From the NCBI GenBank assembly GCA_003135055.1, contig PLDF01000402.1:16828-80827 (forward strand): a DNA stretch of 64,000 bases. Reading direction: 5' to 3'. The DNA comes from Bryobacterales bacterium (GTDB taxonomy: Bacteria > Acidobacteriota > Terriglobia > Bryobacterales > Bryobacteraceae). The notes beneath the pieces were generated by a model. That model was not told where the DNA came from, ran no database searches, and saw nothing but the letters and a program-made list of their open reading frames with translations. The position numbers and the translations under genes are program-made. This document shows positions 46,685 to 55,751 of this stretch, one piece after another (the stretch's first letter is position 1; the number at the start of each line of letters is the position of its first letter).

Positions 46685-47974
46685 CTACCGGCCCGCGGCC
46701 GCGGCGCCGAAGCTCTCGACAAACATCGGCTGGTTTTCGGGGTCGCTATCCTGGTAATAGGAAACGCGCGCCGCCGGGCCGTCCAGCTCCATCATGGCGT
46801 AGCCGTGGGAGTGAAAGGCGTCGCCCCTGGTCAGGAAGATATTCTCCATGGGCACGTCGAACTTCGGCTTCGCGGGAATTTCGTCGAGACCCACGGGATA
46901 GGCGCCATGGCCCAGACATCGCGCCAGCACGCCCTCCCACCTCTTATAGATCACCTGATTGTGCTCATGCCCCCAGAACCACGCGTCAACTTTCGGCAGG
47001 ATGGGTCCCACCTGCCCTTGCAGCCTGACGTTGACGCTCTGGCCGCCGATGTCCTCGATGGCGGTGAAAAGCTGGTGGTGGCTCAGCAGCACGGTGCGGC
47101 GCGCGCCGGCGGTAGCTATCTTGTCGTTGAGCCATGTCACTTCGGTGTCTTCCAGGTAAGTAGGCTTGGCGGCCAGCGCGTCGTCGTCGTGCAGGCCGGT
47201 GTCCAGCGCTACAAACTGCCAGTCGTCGTTGCGCAGACAGAAGTAACTGGCGGGCTGGCCCAGACTCCGGATCAGTTGGTAGTAAGGGACGCCGCCGGAG
47301 TACATATCGTGGTTGCCGGCCAGTGTGACGGTGCGAATCTTAGTGAGATCGAAGGTGCTCTTCCAGATGTTCAGGAAGTAGTTCTCCATTTCGAATTCGG
47401 TACCCGCATAGTAGATGTCGCCGAGGTGAATCACCAGATCGGGATTTTTGCGGGCGATGGCCTGCAGCAGGGCGCGGGCGTCGGCCTGCCCGGTCCCCCA
47501 GTCGCCCACGATGGCGATCCGCGCCTGCGCCGGCACCTTCCAATCGACGATGAAGTCGCTCAGATCGTGCCAGACCTTATAGGGTATCCTCTCTTTCTTG
47601 GCCTGGAATGCCACGTATTGCTCGGCGGCCTGCGCATAGCGGACGTCGCAAGTGGTGAATTGGCCCAGTTGGTCGCGCCAATTCTGCTCCGCCTGCCGGT
47701 TGCCCTCCACCTGGGCCTTGGCGATTTCCCACCAGATGGACGAGCAGTACTTGGCCCAGCCTTCGTTGCCATTGGCGGCGCCCGCTTGGGCTTCATGGGC
47801 CGGCGAAACGCCGATTTTGAGGTTCGAAGCAACCGTGTTGGTGGCCTCGATCATGGCATGGGTGGCATCGCCGCGGAGCTCATCGGCCGAGCCCTCGATG
47901 TTCGCAACCGTCTGCTCCACGGCCGATTGCCACAGAGAAAAATCGGGGTGATGAAGCTGCGAGAAAATAGCCAT
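46685..47974 (-). CDS. Calcineurin-like metallophosphoesterase
   Basis: A 429-residue protein with a helical N-terminal region (1-150) and a classic metallophosphoesterase core. The motifs are IAIVGDWGTGQ, IHLGDIYYAGTEFE, VTLAGNHDMYSGG, VLLSHHQLF and FWGHEHNQVIY, giving a complete dimetal site. No signal peptide is seen, so it is probably cytoplasmic. ATG 47974 has GGAGAG just upstream. It lies between the GMC/hydrolase fusion and the cytochrome gene on the same strand. The substrate (phosphate or sulfate ester, nucleotide) cannot be told. The C-terminal 60 residues (about 370-429) contain FLTRGDAFHSHGYAMMELDG, as in a fused beta module. Confidence 0.85.
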   Translation of the reverse strand: MAIFSQLHHPDFSLWQSAVEQTVANIEGSADELRGDATHAMIEATNTVASNLKIGVSPAHEAQAGAANGNEGWAKYCSSIWWEIAKAQVEGNRQAEQNWRDQLGQFTTCDVRYAQAAEQYVAFQAKKERIPYKVWHDLSDFIVDWKVPAQARIAIVGDWGTGQADARALLQAIARKNPDLVIHLGDIYYAGTEFEMENYFLNIWKSTFDLTKIRTVTLAGNHDMYSGGVPYYQLIRSLGQPASYFCLRNDDWQFVALDTGLHDDDALAAKPTYLEDTEVTWLNDKIATAGARRTVLLSHHQLFTAIEDIGGQSVNVRLQGQVGPILPKVDAWFWGHEHNQVIYKRWEGVLARCLGHGAYPVGLDEIPAKPKFDVPMENIFLTRGDAFHSHGYAMMELDGPAARVSYYQDSDPENQPMFVESFGAAAAGR

Positions 47975-47987
47975 AAGCTCTCCTTTT

Positions 47988-48029
47988 GTGGGGCAGCCAA
48001 TCCTGGCTGCAGCCGGCTATCAGCCGGCT
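47988..48029 (+). repeat. 42-bp dispersed repeat (copy 2)
   Basis: Begins GTGGGGCAGCCAATCCTGGC and ends TCAGCCGGCT; matches 33466-33507 (minus) at about 38 of 42 positions. It lies in the 186-base gap upstream of the metallophosphoesterase start. A fragment TGGGACGCTTTCGTCTGTC follows at about 48113-48131. Confidence 0.7.
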
Positions 48030-48160
48030 CTTCACCTGCGCGCCCGCCGGTTTCTGCTGCCAGAGACGCTCCCGCCAGGGACCGTCTTTCGTTCGAGGGA
48101 ACGCGCTTAATGTGGGACGCTTTCGTCTGTCAATCCGGCGATCCCAAATTCTTTCACAAC

Positions 48161-51100
48161 TCAGGCCCCCACCGCCACCGGCCGCGGCTTGGCTTGGTCA
48201 AGCGCGTTGAGCACTATCGGGAAGATGTCGCGCGAGGCATTCTTTCCGAAAATACAGTCGATGTGTCCGTAACCCGGGATCACGTGCCGGTCGTAGAAGC
48301 TCGTGCCGTTAGCCTGGCGCAACAGGTCGTAAGTGATGCGCGTACTCTCGGGCTCGAAGCACTCGTTATCGGCGCCGTGAATAAAAGTGATCGGCAGCGC
48401 CAGCCGGTCCAGGTGCGGCAGGTAGACGTCCTCGCCGGCGAAGTTGAGCAGATGCCCCTTGTTAGTCAGCAGCGCCAGGTGCTCGAAGGCTTTCATGTTG
48501 GCCACGCCGAAGGTCTCGTAGAGCGTCTCATGAGTCGCTTCGTTCAACTGCGCGTGGTCGTAAAGCGGCGCGTACATGAACGTGATGCGGTGGCAGGTAA
48601 GATTCTCGCAGCGCTCGCGGGCCTCAGTGGGATAGAGACGCAAAGCGCCGTCGTAGACCTTTTCGATGAGGCTTTCCTGGGTGGAGGCGAAAGCGCTCAG
48701 CGCCTTGATTCCCAGCGCGTCGAGGAACGAAGGCACATGCAGGCCGGTCTTGAGGTGGGTGGCTATGGGGGCCACAACGTGCGTGGCGATTTGCGAGCAG
48801 ACAACCGAGCGGACGCCCTGAAGCCCGGCCAGCATGGCCATGAAAAACGTGGTGGAGCCCCAGCAGTGCACCACCATCTGGACGTCGCGCGCGCCCGTCA
48901 CTTCGCGCACCTTGTCCACCGCCGCCGGATAATCGTTGAGCGCCACATCGTCGCCTGAGGCCTGCAGCGCGGCGTCGGAAGGCAGCGCGATGGAGTTGCG
49001 GTAATCGAGCAGCCAGACGTCGTACCCGTGTGCGTAAAGGTATTCCAGCATGTTGGTGTCGATGGTGTCCAGCGAGAAAATCAGGCTGGAAACGCCCAGA
49101 CCATGCGACAGGATCACCGGGCCTTTGGAGCCGCCCTGATAGCGCGTGAGGCGCAGCGGCACGCCGTCCTTCGCCGGGAAGGCGTACACAACCGGAGCGC
49201 CCGCCCGCAGCGCGCGCTTCTTGCGCGGCGGCGCATCGGGATTGAACGCGGTGGTCCGCGCGAAGATGCCGCCGTAGGTTTCAAACACCGTGCCCGCGAA
49301 GAACTCGCCAAAGCGAGCTATGGTCTTCAGACGCTCCTCCGCGCTGGCCGCGTTGGTCACCTGCACGGTGGTAATCTGCTTGGCGAAATCCGCGGGCGCG
49401 ATCTGCAGAATGCCCATGCCCGCCACCGGACCGGTCTGGTCGTTCTCGCGCAACGTAATGTAAAGCGTGCTGGTGTCGTGCCAGATCTCAGTCACCGCGG
49501 CTTCGTGAACCACCTTGAAGCCGTCGAAATACCAGCGCTCGCCTTCCTCCGAGACCAGGGTCATGCGGTATACCATGTTGCGGGTCTCCACCTGGTCGGG
49601 ATTTACCACGAAGAGCTGGAAGATGCCGCCATCCACGGTCAGGGGTTTGGCGGAAAGCCGGGGGGCCAGCACTGTGCCCGCCATACGCGCCTCGTGCCCC
49701 GGTTCCGAGAGCATCCGGTTGACATCGTCGCCGCGGATGGTGAGCGTGAACTGGAATGAATTATTGGCGGCCTTGCCCTGTTGCGCGCCGGACGTATAAT
49801 CGACAGCGCCTTGCGCCCAGAAGCCCTTCATGGTCTCGGTGAACTCGACGCCCGCCACGGCCGCAGCCATCGCCTTCTGTGGCCTGGACCCCAAAGTGTA
49901 GTCGATATTCCAGCCGCGGTCCTTCGCAATCAGCGCGCAAGTACGCTCGGCCACCGCGGAGATGGTGAGCGAGGGATTCACGCCCAGCGGACGCGGCAGC
50001 GCCGCGCCATCGTCCACATACAAGTTGGGATAAACCGCGCTGCCGCCGGCGCCGGCGAACACCTGGCCCTTGTGATTCACCACCCCGCTGGCGGCGTCTT
50101 CCCCCATCACGCAGCCGCCCAGCGGATGCACGCTGACTAACGATTTCGATTGCAGAGAATGCCAACTGGGGTTGGGCGTGTACACTCCGCCCAAGGGCTC
50201 GGTGGCCGTTTTCAGGTTGTTGTTGGCCTCAAGAAAGATAGGCTCGCTGCCCACGCCCGGCCAGGAGATGCGCAGGCGGTCGTTTTCCAGGTACATGCGG
50301 CCCCGGCCGTTGTCGTGGGTCATGATCAGGTAAGTTTGGGTGTCGCCGATGGCGCCAATATAAGGGTCGCCAGCCAGGCTTTCCACCTCGCGCTTCTTCA
50401 TCATGATGGTTTCGTAGAGGCTCTTGGGCTTGTTGCCGCCCAGCGTATCGGCGGCTTCGAGCCCCACCGGCAGGAAAGCGCCGATGGCTCCCGGGACGGA
50501 GCCCTCTTCGATCACCATGCCCTGGCTGAGTTCGGGCTGCTCGCGCAGATCGATCACGCTGGTGATGCACGGACCCACCTTCTTGCGTCCCAGGGGGTTG
50601 TGGCTGCCGAAGCCGATGCCGTTGATCGTATCGTCGGTGTTATAGCCGAAGCCCAGAACGTCGCCATTGCCGGTGAACCGCTGGCCCACCATCGGCGAGA
50701 CCGGCAGACCCTGCTGCGCCGAGCGCAGAAGAATTTCCGTGGAACCCAGCGCGCCCGCTCCCAGAATTACGATATCGGCCGCGACGAAAAGGTCCGGGGC
50801 GCCGAATTTTTCGCGTCCCACGCCCAGCGGCTGAAAGTGCACCAGCCAGCCGTCGCCCCGCCGCTCGAGATAGCGCACCGAAACCTCGGTAAATATTTCC
50901 GCGCCCAAATTCACGGCGTCCGGCAGATAATTCATCAGCGTAGTATTCTTGGCGTGGAAGTTGCATCCGGAGACGCAATCGCCGCAACCGATGCAAGCCT
51001 GCTGCGGAACGCCGAACGGGTTGACGCCGTCCTTGGGGTCCTCGAAAGTAACATACAGCGGAGTGCGATACCACTTGGCGCCCATGAACTCGGCGGAGCG

Positions 51101-51586
51101 CTGCAGGGCCTCCATCTTGGGCAGCGGGTCGTAGTTGTTGGGCACGGGCCGCGGTTGCAGCACCTCTTCCGCGCGCCGGTAGCAGTCTTCCAGCAGCGCG
51201 GTGTCTTTGCGGAAGTCCGCAGGCCAGGCGGGGTCCTGGAACACGCGCGGCTCGGCGCGCAGACCCACGTTGGCGTTGATGAGCGAAGTGCCGCCCAGTC
51301 CGCAGCCCAGGACGACGTTGATGTCATCATTGACGCGGAAGTCGAACAGGCCGGTGGCCGATCCGATGCGGCCCTCCGGGGCGTCGGTCTGGAACTCGCG
51401 GGCGGCCTCTTCGGGAGTATTGGGATACTCTCCGGGCTGCAATTCCTTGCCGCGTTCCAGCACGCACACCTTCTGCCCGGCGCGGGCCATTCGCGATGCG
51501 GCAATGCCGCCGCCATAACCGGACCCGATTACGACCACCGTGTAGTGATTTTGAATCTGCTCAACGGGCAACGAAATTCGCGGCAT
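48161..51586 (-). CDS. GMC (cholesterol-oxidase-type) oxidoreductase fused to an alpha/beta-hydrolase
   Basis: An 1141-residue fusion. Residues 1-560 form a GMC flavoprotein: FAD site VVVIGSGYGGGIAASRMARA, GLGGTSLINANVGLR, a Cys cluster CIGCGDCVSGCNFHAKNT as in bacterial cholesterol-oxidase/choline-dehydrogenase relatives, and LVSVHPLGGCVMGED. A linker domain (about 560-780) follows. Then comes an alpha/beta hydrolase (about 790-1141) with ILSHGLGVSSLIF, an elbow VHCWGST in which the nucleophile position is Cys908 rather than Ser, the acid FIHGADNECFEPEST and the base PGYGHIDCIFGK. ATG 51586 has GGAGGGG before it and a good promoter at 51613-51641. Likely role: oxidation of a sterol-like or fatty alcohol and processing of an ester or thioester product. 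It is the first gene of a set with the metallophosphoesterase and cytochrome c. Confidence 0.88.
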   Translation of the reverse strand: MPRISLPVEQIQNHYTVVVIGSGYGGGIAASRMARAGQKVCVLERGKELQPGEYPNTPEEAAREFQTDAPEGRIGSATGLFDFRVNDDINVVLGCGLGGTSLINANVGLRAEPRVFQDPAWPADFRKDTALLEDCYRRAEEVLQPRPVPNNYDPLPKMEALQRSAEFMGAKWYRTPLYVTFEDPKDGVNPFGVPQQACIGCGDCVSGCNFHAKNTTLMNYLPDAVNLGAEIFTEVSVRYLERRGDGWLVHFQPLGVGREKFGAPDLFVAADIVILGAGALGSTEILLRSAQQGLPVSPMVGQRFTGNGDVLGFGYNTDDTINGIGFGSHNPLGRKKVGPCITSVIDLREQPELSQGMVIEEGSVPGAIGAFLPVGLEAADTLGGNKPKSLYETIMMKKREVESLAGDPYIGAIGDTQTYLIMTHDNGRGRMYLENDRLRISWPGVGSEPIFLEANNNLKTATEPLGGVYTPNPSWHSLQSKSLVSVHPLGGCVMGEDAASGVVNHKGQVFAGAGGSAVYPNLYVDDGAALPRPLGVNPSLTISAVAERTCALIAKDRGWNIDYTLGSRPQKAMAAAVAGVEFTETMKGFWAQGAVDYTSGAQQGKAANNSFQFTLTIRGDDVNRMLSEPGHEARMAGTVLAPRLSAKPLTVDGGIFQLFVVNPDQVETRNMVYRMTLVSEEGERWYFDGFKVVHEAAVTEIWHDTSTLYITLRENDQTGPVAGMGILQIAPADFAKQITTVQVTNAASAEERLKTIARFGEFFAGTVFETYGGIFARTTAFNPDAPPRKKRALRAGAPVVYAFPAKDGVPLRLTRYQGGSKGPVILSHGLGVSSLIFSLDTIDTNMLEYLYAHGYDVWLLDYRNSIALPSDAALQASGDDVALNDYPAAVDKVREVTGARDVQMVVHCWGSTTFFMAMLAGLQGVRSVVCSQIATHVVAPIATHLKTGLHVPSFLDALGIKALSAFASTQESLIEKVYDGALRLYPTEARERCENLTCHRITFMYAPLYDHAQLNEATHETLYETFGVANMKAFEHLALLTNKGHLLNFAGEDVYLPHLDRLALPITFIHGADNECFEPESTRITYDLLRQANGTSFYDRHVIPGYGHIDCIFGKNASRDIFPIVLNALDQAKPRPVAVGA

Positions 51587-51612
51587 GATCCCCTCCAGGA
51601 GACGTGGGCTAT

Positions 51613-51641
51613 ATCTTATGCAAATGCTTTCCCGCAGTCAA
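51613..51641 (-). promoter_or_regulatory. Sigma70-type promoter of the GMC/hydrolase gene
   Basis: On the minus strand TTGACT (51641-51636) and TAAGAT (51618-51613) are separated by exactly 17 bases, about 27 bases before the ATG. This is one of the strongest promoters in the window. The remaining gap to 51885 is partly AT-rich and holds no recognised gene. Confidence 0.6.
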
Positions 51642-51885
51642 TAATCATAATAAACGCGCTGGCGCCGGTAAGAAAATAAGGGGAATCATGCAGGGACTGG
51701 GCGGTGGGGGCGCTATCGTTAGCGGACAATCGGCCCGGTTGGATTCGCCCATGGCCATTGATGGAGCGGAACACCGGTCCCGCGTTGATGCCTGGCCAGC
51801 CGGGGCCGCTCAGGAAGGTGCACGGAAGCGATCCTTCTCAGTGTCCACCGTTCCGGTCGCTTCTCGAACGGGCCCCCCCGCTCGG

Positions 51886-52566
51886 CTACTGCGATTCGCC
51901 GCGGGCGGCTTCGGCGAGGATGCGGGCGGCACGCGTCGGATTGAAGACCCCGCAGGAGCAGAAGCGGGTCATGTAACTGGCGGCCTGCTCCGGCGTGCGG
52001 CGGCCTTCGCGAACCCAATCGATCAATTTTTTCGCGAGCGAATGACTGACCATGCCGTGGCCGCACATGGTCGACAGCATCATCACTTTCGAGCCCGGAA
52101 GTTTTGCCGTGGCGCCTTCGAAACCAAGCGAATAGCCGACGCTGTGGCGGGGAATGCCCGCGGCGAAACAGCATTGCTCGGCTCCGTCGATGGAAGTCGA
52201 GACGTTGACGCTAAGACCAAGGTCGGCGTCCTTCACGGCTTTGACGAAATCCTCGGCGGCGACGCGATTATCGAACACGGCGGCCACCGTGGTGGGACCG
52301 GTGAGCCCGTCTACGACGGCCTGAAAATCGGGCGTCGCGTCGCGCCGCCAATGCGAGACCGGATTCATATTCCTGCACGGACGGAGCGCGCCGCCGTGGA
52401 TCGCGTCGCCCAGATTGACCGGCTTGAACGGAAGGGCGAGCTCGAGGAATCGCTTGAGCTTGGGCAGCGAATCCAAATCGTTGCGGCCTTTACTGCACAT
52501 GGCGAAGACAACGAAATCGTCGCGGAAACTTTCCGCCGATCCGAAGCGATGCAGAGTGTTGGTCAT
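51886..52566 (-). CDS. Cys-rich protein of unknown function
   Basis: Not recognised. A 226-residue soluble protein with repeated cysteines in conserved-looking settings: VFAMCSKGRND, GALRPCRNMNP, GAEQCCFAAGIP, LSTMCGHGMVS and TRFCSCGVFNP. It also has a 'NVSTSIDGAE' segment and an ordinary mixed alpha/beta pattern without membrane segments. ATG 52566 overlaps the stop of the Fe-S protein gene by four bases, so the two are made together and probably interact. The many Cys residues suggest metal or thiol chemistry. It is the last gene of a minus-strand operon with a PLP enzyme, an MFS carrier and the Fe-S protein. Confidence 0.75.
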   Translation of the reverse strand: MTNTLHRFGSAESFRDDFVVFAMCSKGRNDLDSLPKLKRFLELALPFKPVNLGDAIHGGALRPCRNMNPVSHWRRDATPDFQAVVDGLTGPTTVAAVFDNRVAAEDFVKAVKDADLGLSVNVSTSIDGAEQCCFAAGIPRHSVGYSLGFEGATAKLPGSKVMMLSTMCGHGMVSHSLAKKLIDWVREGRRTPEQAASYMTRFCSCGVFNPTRAARILAEAARGESQ

Positions 52567-53408
52567 GCCGCACCGGCCGTTGCCCGGCCCGGATCAGGCC
52601 CGGCCGGGTTTGTGATGCGGCCCAGGCCGATGTTCGTTTTCGCGCGCTCTAATTTATAGCCGAGCTTTTCGAGGATCGGAGCCACGACGTTTTCCTCGCC
52701 GTCCTGATCGCAGCGTACGCCGACGCCGAGCGCTATGACGGTTTCGATCCGCTTTTCGACCTCCCACACCAGACGGATGATTTCTTCGGCGCGTTCCAGT
52801 GAGACCTTGATTTCGACGATCGCGGACAGGACCTTTTCATCGAGAATGTCTTCGCGGATGGCGCCGGTGGCAACATCGCTCATGAGGGACGTGACGGGAT
52901 TCTTCTTTTCGAACGCGACGCCGGCCAGGGCTAGCGCAGTGCACATTTTCTGCATGTCGCGGAATCGCACGCCGACGCCGGGGCGGCCAAATTCGATGGT
53001 GAAACCGACCTCGCCGAGCTTCACGCGGCCGCTCACGTCGTTGGTCTTGACTTCCTCCGTGCCCCGGCCGTGGACGCCGGTGGACTCATGCGGAACGCGC
53101 GGATCGGAGAAGGCCCGGCGGACAACGCGCGGCCAGGCGAGCTCATCGGGCTCGAACGCGGCGGTGGGGCAGACATCGGGTTCGGGATCGAAGCGCAGGC
53201 GCAGCATCTGAAAGGTTTTTCGGACAACGCGGACAAAGACCGGATTGAGATGTTCCTGGCTCAGCCCGTTGAAACAGGCGTAGCATTCGACGCACTCGTC
53301 GCGATTGATGGTGGCGCGATGGATGGTCTGGTCGATGTAAATCGCGCCCATCGGGCAGACGTAGGTGCAGTTGCCGCAGGCGACGCATTTTTCGGGGCTG
53401 ATCTTCAT
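52563..53408 (-). CDS. Two-cluster ferredoxin-type Fe-S protein with a long C-terminal domain
   Basis: A 281-residue protein. ATG 53408 is used because GAGG lies 9 bases upstream and the ferredoxin domain begins at once (MKISPEKCVACGNCTYVCPM). The first [4Fe-4S] motif is C-x2-C-x2-C-x3-C; the second is incomplete or atypical (CVECYACFNGLSQEH). A further Cys lies in PDVCPTAAFEPDE. The C-terminal about 150 residues (GRVKLGEVGFTIEFGRPGVG...KMCTALALAG...) are not a domain that could be identified. It begins 10 bases after the MFS gene and overlaps the next gene by four bases. Probably an electron-transfer partner of the Cys-rich protein. Confidence 0.8.
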   Translation of the reverse strand: MKISPEKCVACGNCTYVCPMGAIYIDQTIHRATINRDECVECYACFNGLSQEHLNPVFVRVVRKTFQMLRLRFDPEPDVCPTAAFEPDELAWPRVVRRAFSDPRVPHESTGVHGRGTEEVKTNDVSGRVKLGEVGFTIEFGRPGVGVRFRDMQKMCTALALAGVAFEKKNPVTSLMSDVATGAIREDILDEKVLSAIVEIKVSLERAEEIIRLVWEVEKRIETVIALGVGVRCDQDGEENVVAPILEKLGYKLERAKTNIGLGRITNPAGPDPGRATAGAA

Positions 53409-53418
53409 GACAACTGCC

Positions 53419-54687
53419 TCATGCAAGCTCGATCCGGCGGCTCGCGTCGATCTTCGTATAATAGAGCGCCGCTCCAACGGCGCACAGCGAAGAGGCGACC
53501 AGAAACGGGACGTTCCAGCCGTACGCTCTCACCAGATAGGCGAGCGCGGCCGGCGAAATTGCACCTCCTATATTACCGCACATGTTCATGACGGACGAGA
53601 CAGAACCGGCGCAATCGCCGCCGATATCGAGCGGGATGGCCCACGAAACGCCGACGGTGATTTCGAGTCCGAAGAAGGCGATGCAGGACCAGATTACGGA
53701 CGTTTGAGGGTCCGTGGTGAGCGTGGCGGGAACGATTCCGGCGGCCGCGAGGAGGAATCCGGCGACCGCGACGACGCGGCGCGATCGCTTCACGTTCGAG
53801 GTCCTCCGCAGGAGCGCGTCGGAGAGCCATCCGCCGGCGAGATCGCCGACGGTTCCCGCGAGCAGTGGAAGGCTCGCGTAAAATCCCATTTGTTTCAGAT
53901 CGTAACCGCGATGCTGATGAAGATACGTGGGGAACCAGTCGAGATAAGTCGAGAGGCAATAGTTGTAGCAGAAATACATCGCGGCGAGATACCAAAGGCC
54001 GGAGTTCGAAAGAATTCTTCGCCACGGGACGGCGGCTCCCACGCGGCGCTGAGCGCCCGCGGTGGCGGAGCGGATCAGGTCGCGCTCGGCGAGGTTCGAG
54101 CCCGCATGTTCATCGGGCGCGTCGCGGTAATAGAACAGCCACGCGACGGCCCAGAGGACGCCCGTGACGCCGAAGGTGACAAAGGCGGCGCGCCAGTTGT
54201 AGCGCGTGACGATCCAGACCACGAGCGGAGGCGTCATCGCCGCGCCGAGCCGCGATCCGGCGTGCGTGATGCCTTGCGCGAAACCGCGTTCGCCGGGCAG
54301 CATCCATCGGGAAAGAGAGCGCGTGGCGATGGGGAACGCGCCCGCCTCGCCGATGCCGAACAGGAATCGAACGACGATCATCGAGGCGGCGCTCCAGGCG
54401 AGAGCGGTGAGCGAGGTGAAGGCGCTCCACCAGATGACGATGAGCGCCAGCGCGCGGCGCGGGCCTATGCGGTCGCCGAGCCATCCGCCGGGGATTTGAA
54501 AGAGCGCGTAGGCCCAGCGGAAGCTCGATAGAATCCAGCCCATGGTGACCAGCGAAAACGCGAATTCCTTCTGGATTACGGGCGCGGCATTCGAGATCAC
54601 GACGCGATCCATGTACGTAATCATGTAGACGGCGACGGTGAAGGCGAGCACGACGTAGCGCACCCGCGTTGGACGAACCGGCTGCAT
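53419..54687 (-). CDS. Major facilitator superfamily transporter (anion:cation symporter-like)
   Basis: A 422-residue carrier with twelve predicted membrane segments. The start MQPVRPTRVRYVVLAFTVAV followed by YMDRVVISNAAPVIQKEF, and the motif GGWLGDRIGPRRAL between helices 2 and 3, are typical of the ACS branch (hexuronate, galactonate and phthalate-type organic anion transporters). ATG 54687 shares one base with the stop of the upstream PLP enzyme (TGATG). The frame is open further upstream but inside that gene. It should bring in the organic acid or amino-acid-derived substrate used by the cluster; substrate identity is inference. Confidence 0.88.
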   Translation of the reverse strand: MQPVRPTRVRYVVLAFTVAVYMITYMDRVVISNAAPVIQKEFAFSLVTMGWILSSFRWAYALFQIPGGWLGDRIGPRRALALIVIWWSAFTSLTALAWSAASMIVVRFLFGIGEAGAFPIATRSLSRWMLPGERGFAQGITHAGSRLGAAMTPPLVVWIVTRYNWRAAFVTFGVTGVLWAVAWLFYYRDAPDEHAGSNLAERDLIRSATAGAQRRVGAAVPWRRILSNSGLWYLAAMYFCYNYCLSTYLDWFPTYLHQHRGYDLKQMGFYASLPLLAGTVGDLAGGWLSDALLRRTSNVKRSRRVVAVAGFLLAAAGIVPATLTTDPQTSVIWSCIAFFGLEITVGVSWAIPLDIGGDCAGSVSSVMNMCGNIGGAISPAALAYLVRAYGWNVPFLVASSLCAVGAALYYTKIDASRRIELA

Positions 54688-55733
54688 CAGGAGCGCTCCA
54701 TCACGGGCCAGATAGCTTCGACCGATTCGCCGCGGCACACATAAATCCGATCGTAGAGATTGACGGTCGGGTCGCAGTGCGGGGCGATCAGCTCGACGCG
54801 ATCTCCAAGACCGGGCTTGGGTTCGAGAAATGTTTCGAGAAATCCGAATTCGTCTCCGCCCCAGCGATATTTCGCGCCGGCGGGGCAAACGGGCTCGGGG
54901 CCGTAGCCGCGATCGGTAGCGAACGCTTTGAATCCTGCGTCAAGCGTCACGAAGGAGTCGTGATTGGCGCTGACGACGGTCGCGAGAATCGTCATGGCGC
55001 GATGAAAGTCAATCCCTATACGGCGATACGCAAGATCCATCATGACGTACGATCCGGCCTGCAGCTCCGTCACCTCGGGTAGATCGAGATCGATGTCCCA
55101 GGTCCCCGTACTTCCGCCGGTGAGGATTCCGGCGGGGAATCCTTCGCTCGCGAGCAAATCGCGAATGGCGGCGGCTGTTTGAAACACGGCCTGCGAAATG
55201 TGTCTTCGCGCGGCCGGATCTGCGCCGTGCGATCCACTCACCGAATAGGCTTGCAAGCCGCGCAGGCGCAGTTGCGGGCTTTGGGCGATCGCGCGGGCGA
55301 TTTCGAGGGCTTGCGCCGCCGATTTTGCGCCGGTACGATGATCGCCGACATCGAGATCGATCAAAAGATCGATGGAGCGCGCGGCGGCGGCTTCATACCA
55401 ATCGACCTGGCGCACGTGGTCGACGACGGCCATGGCGCCGGTAGCGGCTATGCGGGCGATTTTCGCGGGATCGGCGAGCGGAGACGTGAGCAGGATGCCG
55501 GGGATGGCGTTGGCGGCCATCAGCTCGGCTTCGGCAACGGTGGCGACTGAGATTCCGCACGCGCCATGCGCGATCTGGCGGCGGGCGATTTCAAAGCACT
55601 TGTGCGCTTTGGCGTGCGGACGGAGCTGCTTGCCCGATTGTTTCACCCGCTGGGCCATGCGCGCGAGGTTGGATTCGAGAAGATCGGCATCGAGGAGCAG
55701 CGCGGGCGTGGGGATCTGACTTTTCGTGAGCAC
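54687..55733 (-). CDS. D-threonine aldolase-like PLP enzyme (alanine racemase fold)
   Basis: A 348-residue fold-type III PLP enzyme of the D-threonine aldolase/D-serine dehydratase group. TPALLLDADLLESNLARMAQ opens the barrel, and the Schiff-base Lys lies in LRPHAKAHKC. AYSVSGSHG and TGGSTGTWDID bind phosphate. Near the end, IAPHCDPTVNLYDRIY provides a His-x-Asp pair matching the metal site of D-threonine aldolases. Known members split D-beta-hydroxy amino acids to glycine and an aldehyde, or deaminate D-serine-like compounds. GTG 55733 is the only suitable start. It is the first gene of the minus-strand arm; the plus-strand arm begins 18 bases away. Confidence 0.85.
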   Translation of the reverse strand: MLTKSQIPTPALLLDADLLESNLARMAQRVKQSGKQLRPHAKAHKCFEIARRQIAHGACGISVATVAEAELMAANAIPGILLTSPLADPAKIARIAATGAMAVVDHVRQVDWYEAAAARSIDLLIDLDVGDHRTGAKSAAQALEIARAIAQSPQLRLRGLQAYSVSGSHGADPAARRHISQAVFQTAAAIRDLLASEGFPAGILTGGSTGTWDIDLDLPEVTELQAGSYVMMDLAYRRIGIDFHRAMTILATVVSANHDSFVTLDAGFKAFATDRGYGPEPVCPAGAKYRWGGDEFGFLETFLEPKPGLGDRVELIAPHCDPTVNLYDRIYVCRGESVEAIWPVMERS

Positions 55734-55737
55734 TTGA

Positions 55738-55748
55738 ATTATGATAAT
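55738..55748. promoter_or_regulatory. Near-palindromic ATTATGATAAT between two divergent starts
   Basis: Only 18 bases separate GTG 55733 (minus) and GTG 55752 (plus). In the middle lies ATTATGATAAT, which reads as a -10-like TATGAT on the plus strand and TATCAT on the minus strand. If used, both messages would be nearly leaderless, which fits the absence of Shine-Dalgarno sequences before either start. Confidence 0.35.
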
Positions 55749-55751
55749 GCC

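Noticed and set aside
46430..48958. An 842-codon open frame on the plus strand
   Set aside because: It lies antisense to the cytochrome, metallophosphoesterase and GMC genes, runs through dispersed repeats and has no family resemblance.
50150..51679. A 509-codon plus-strand frame
   Set aside because: Antisense shadow of the GMC oxidoreductase domain, whose motifs are unmistakable on the minus strand.
53365..54531. A 388-codon plus-strand frame
   Set aside because: Antisense to the MFS transporter; no membrane segments or domain of its own.
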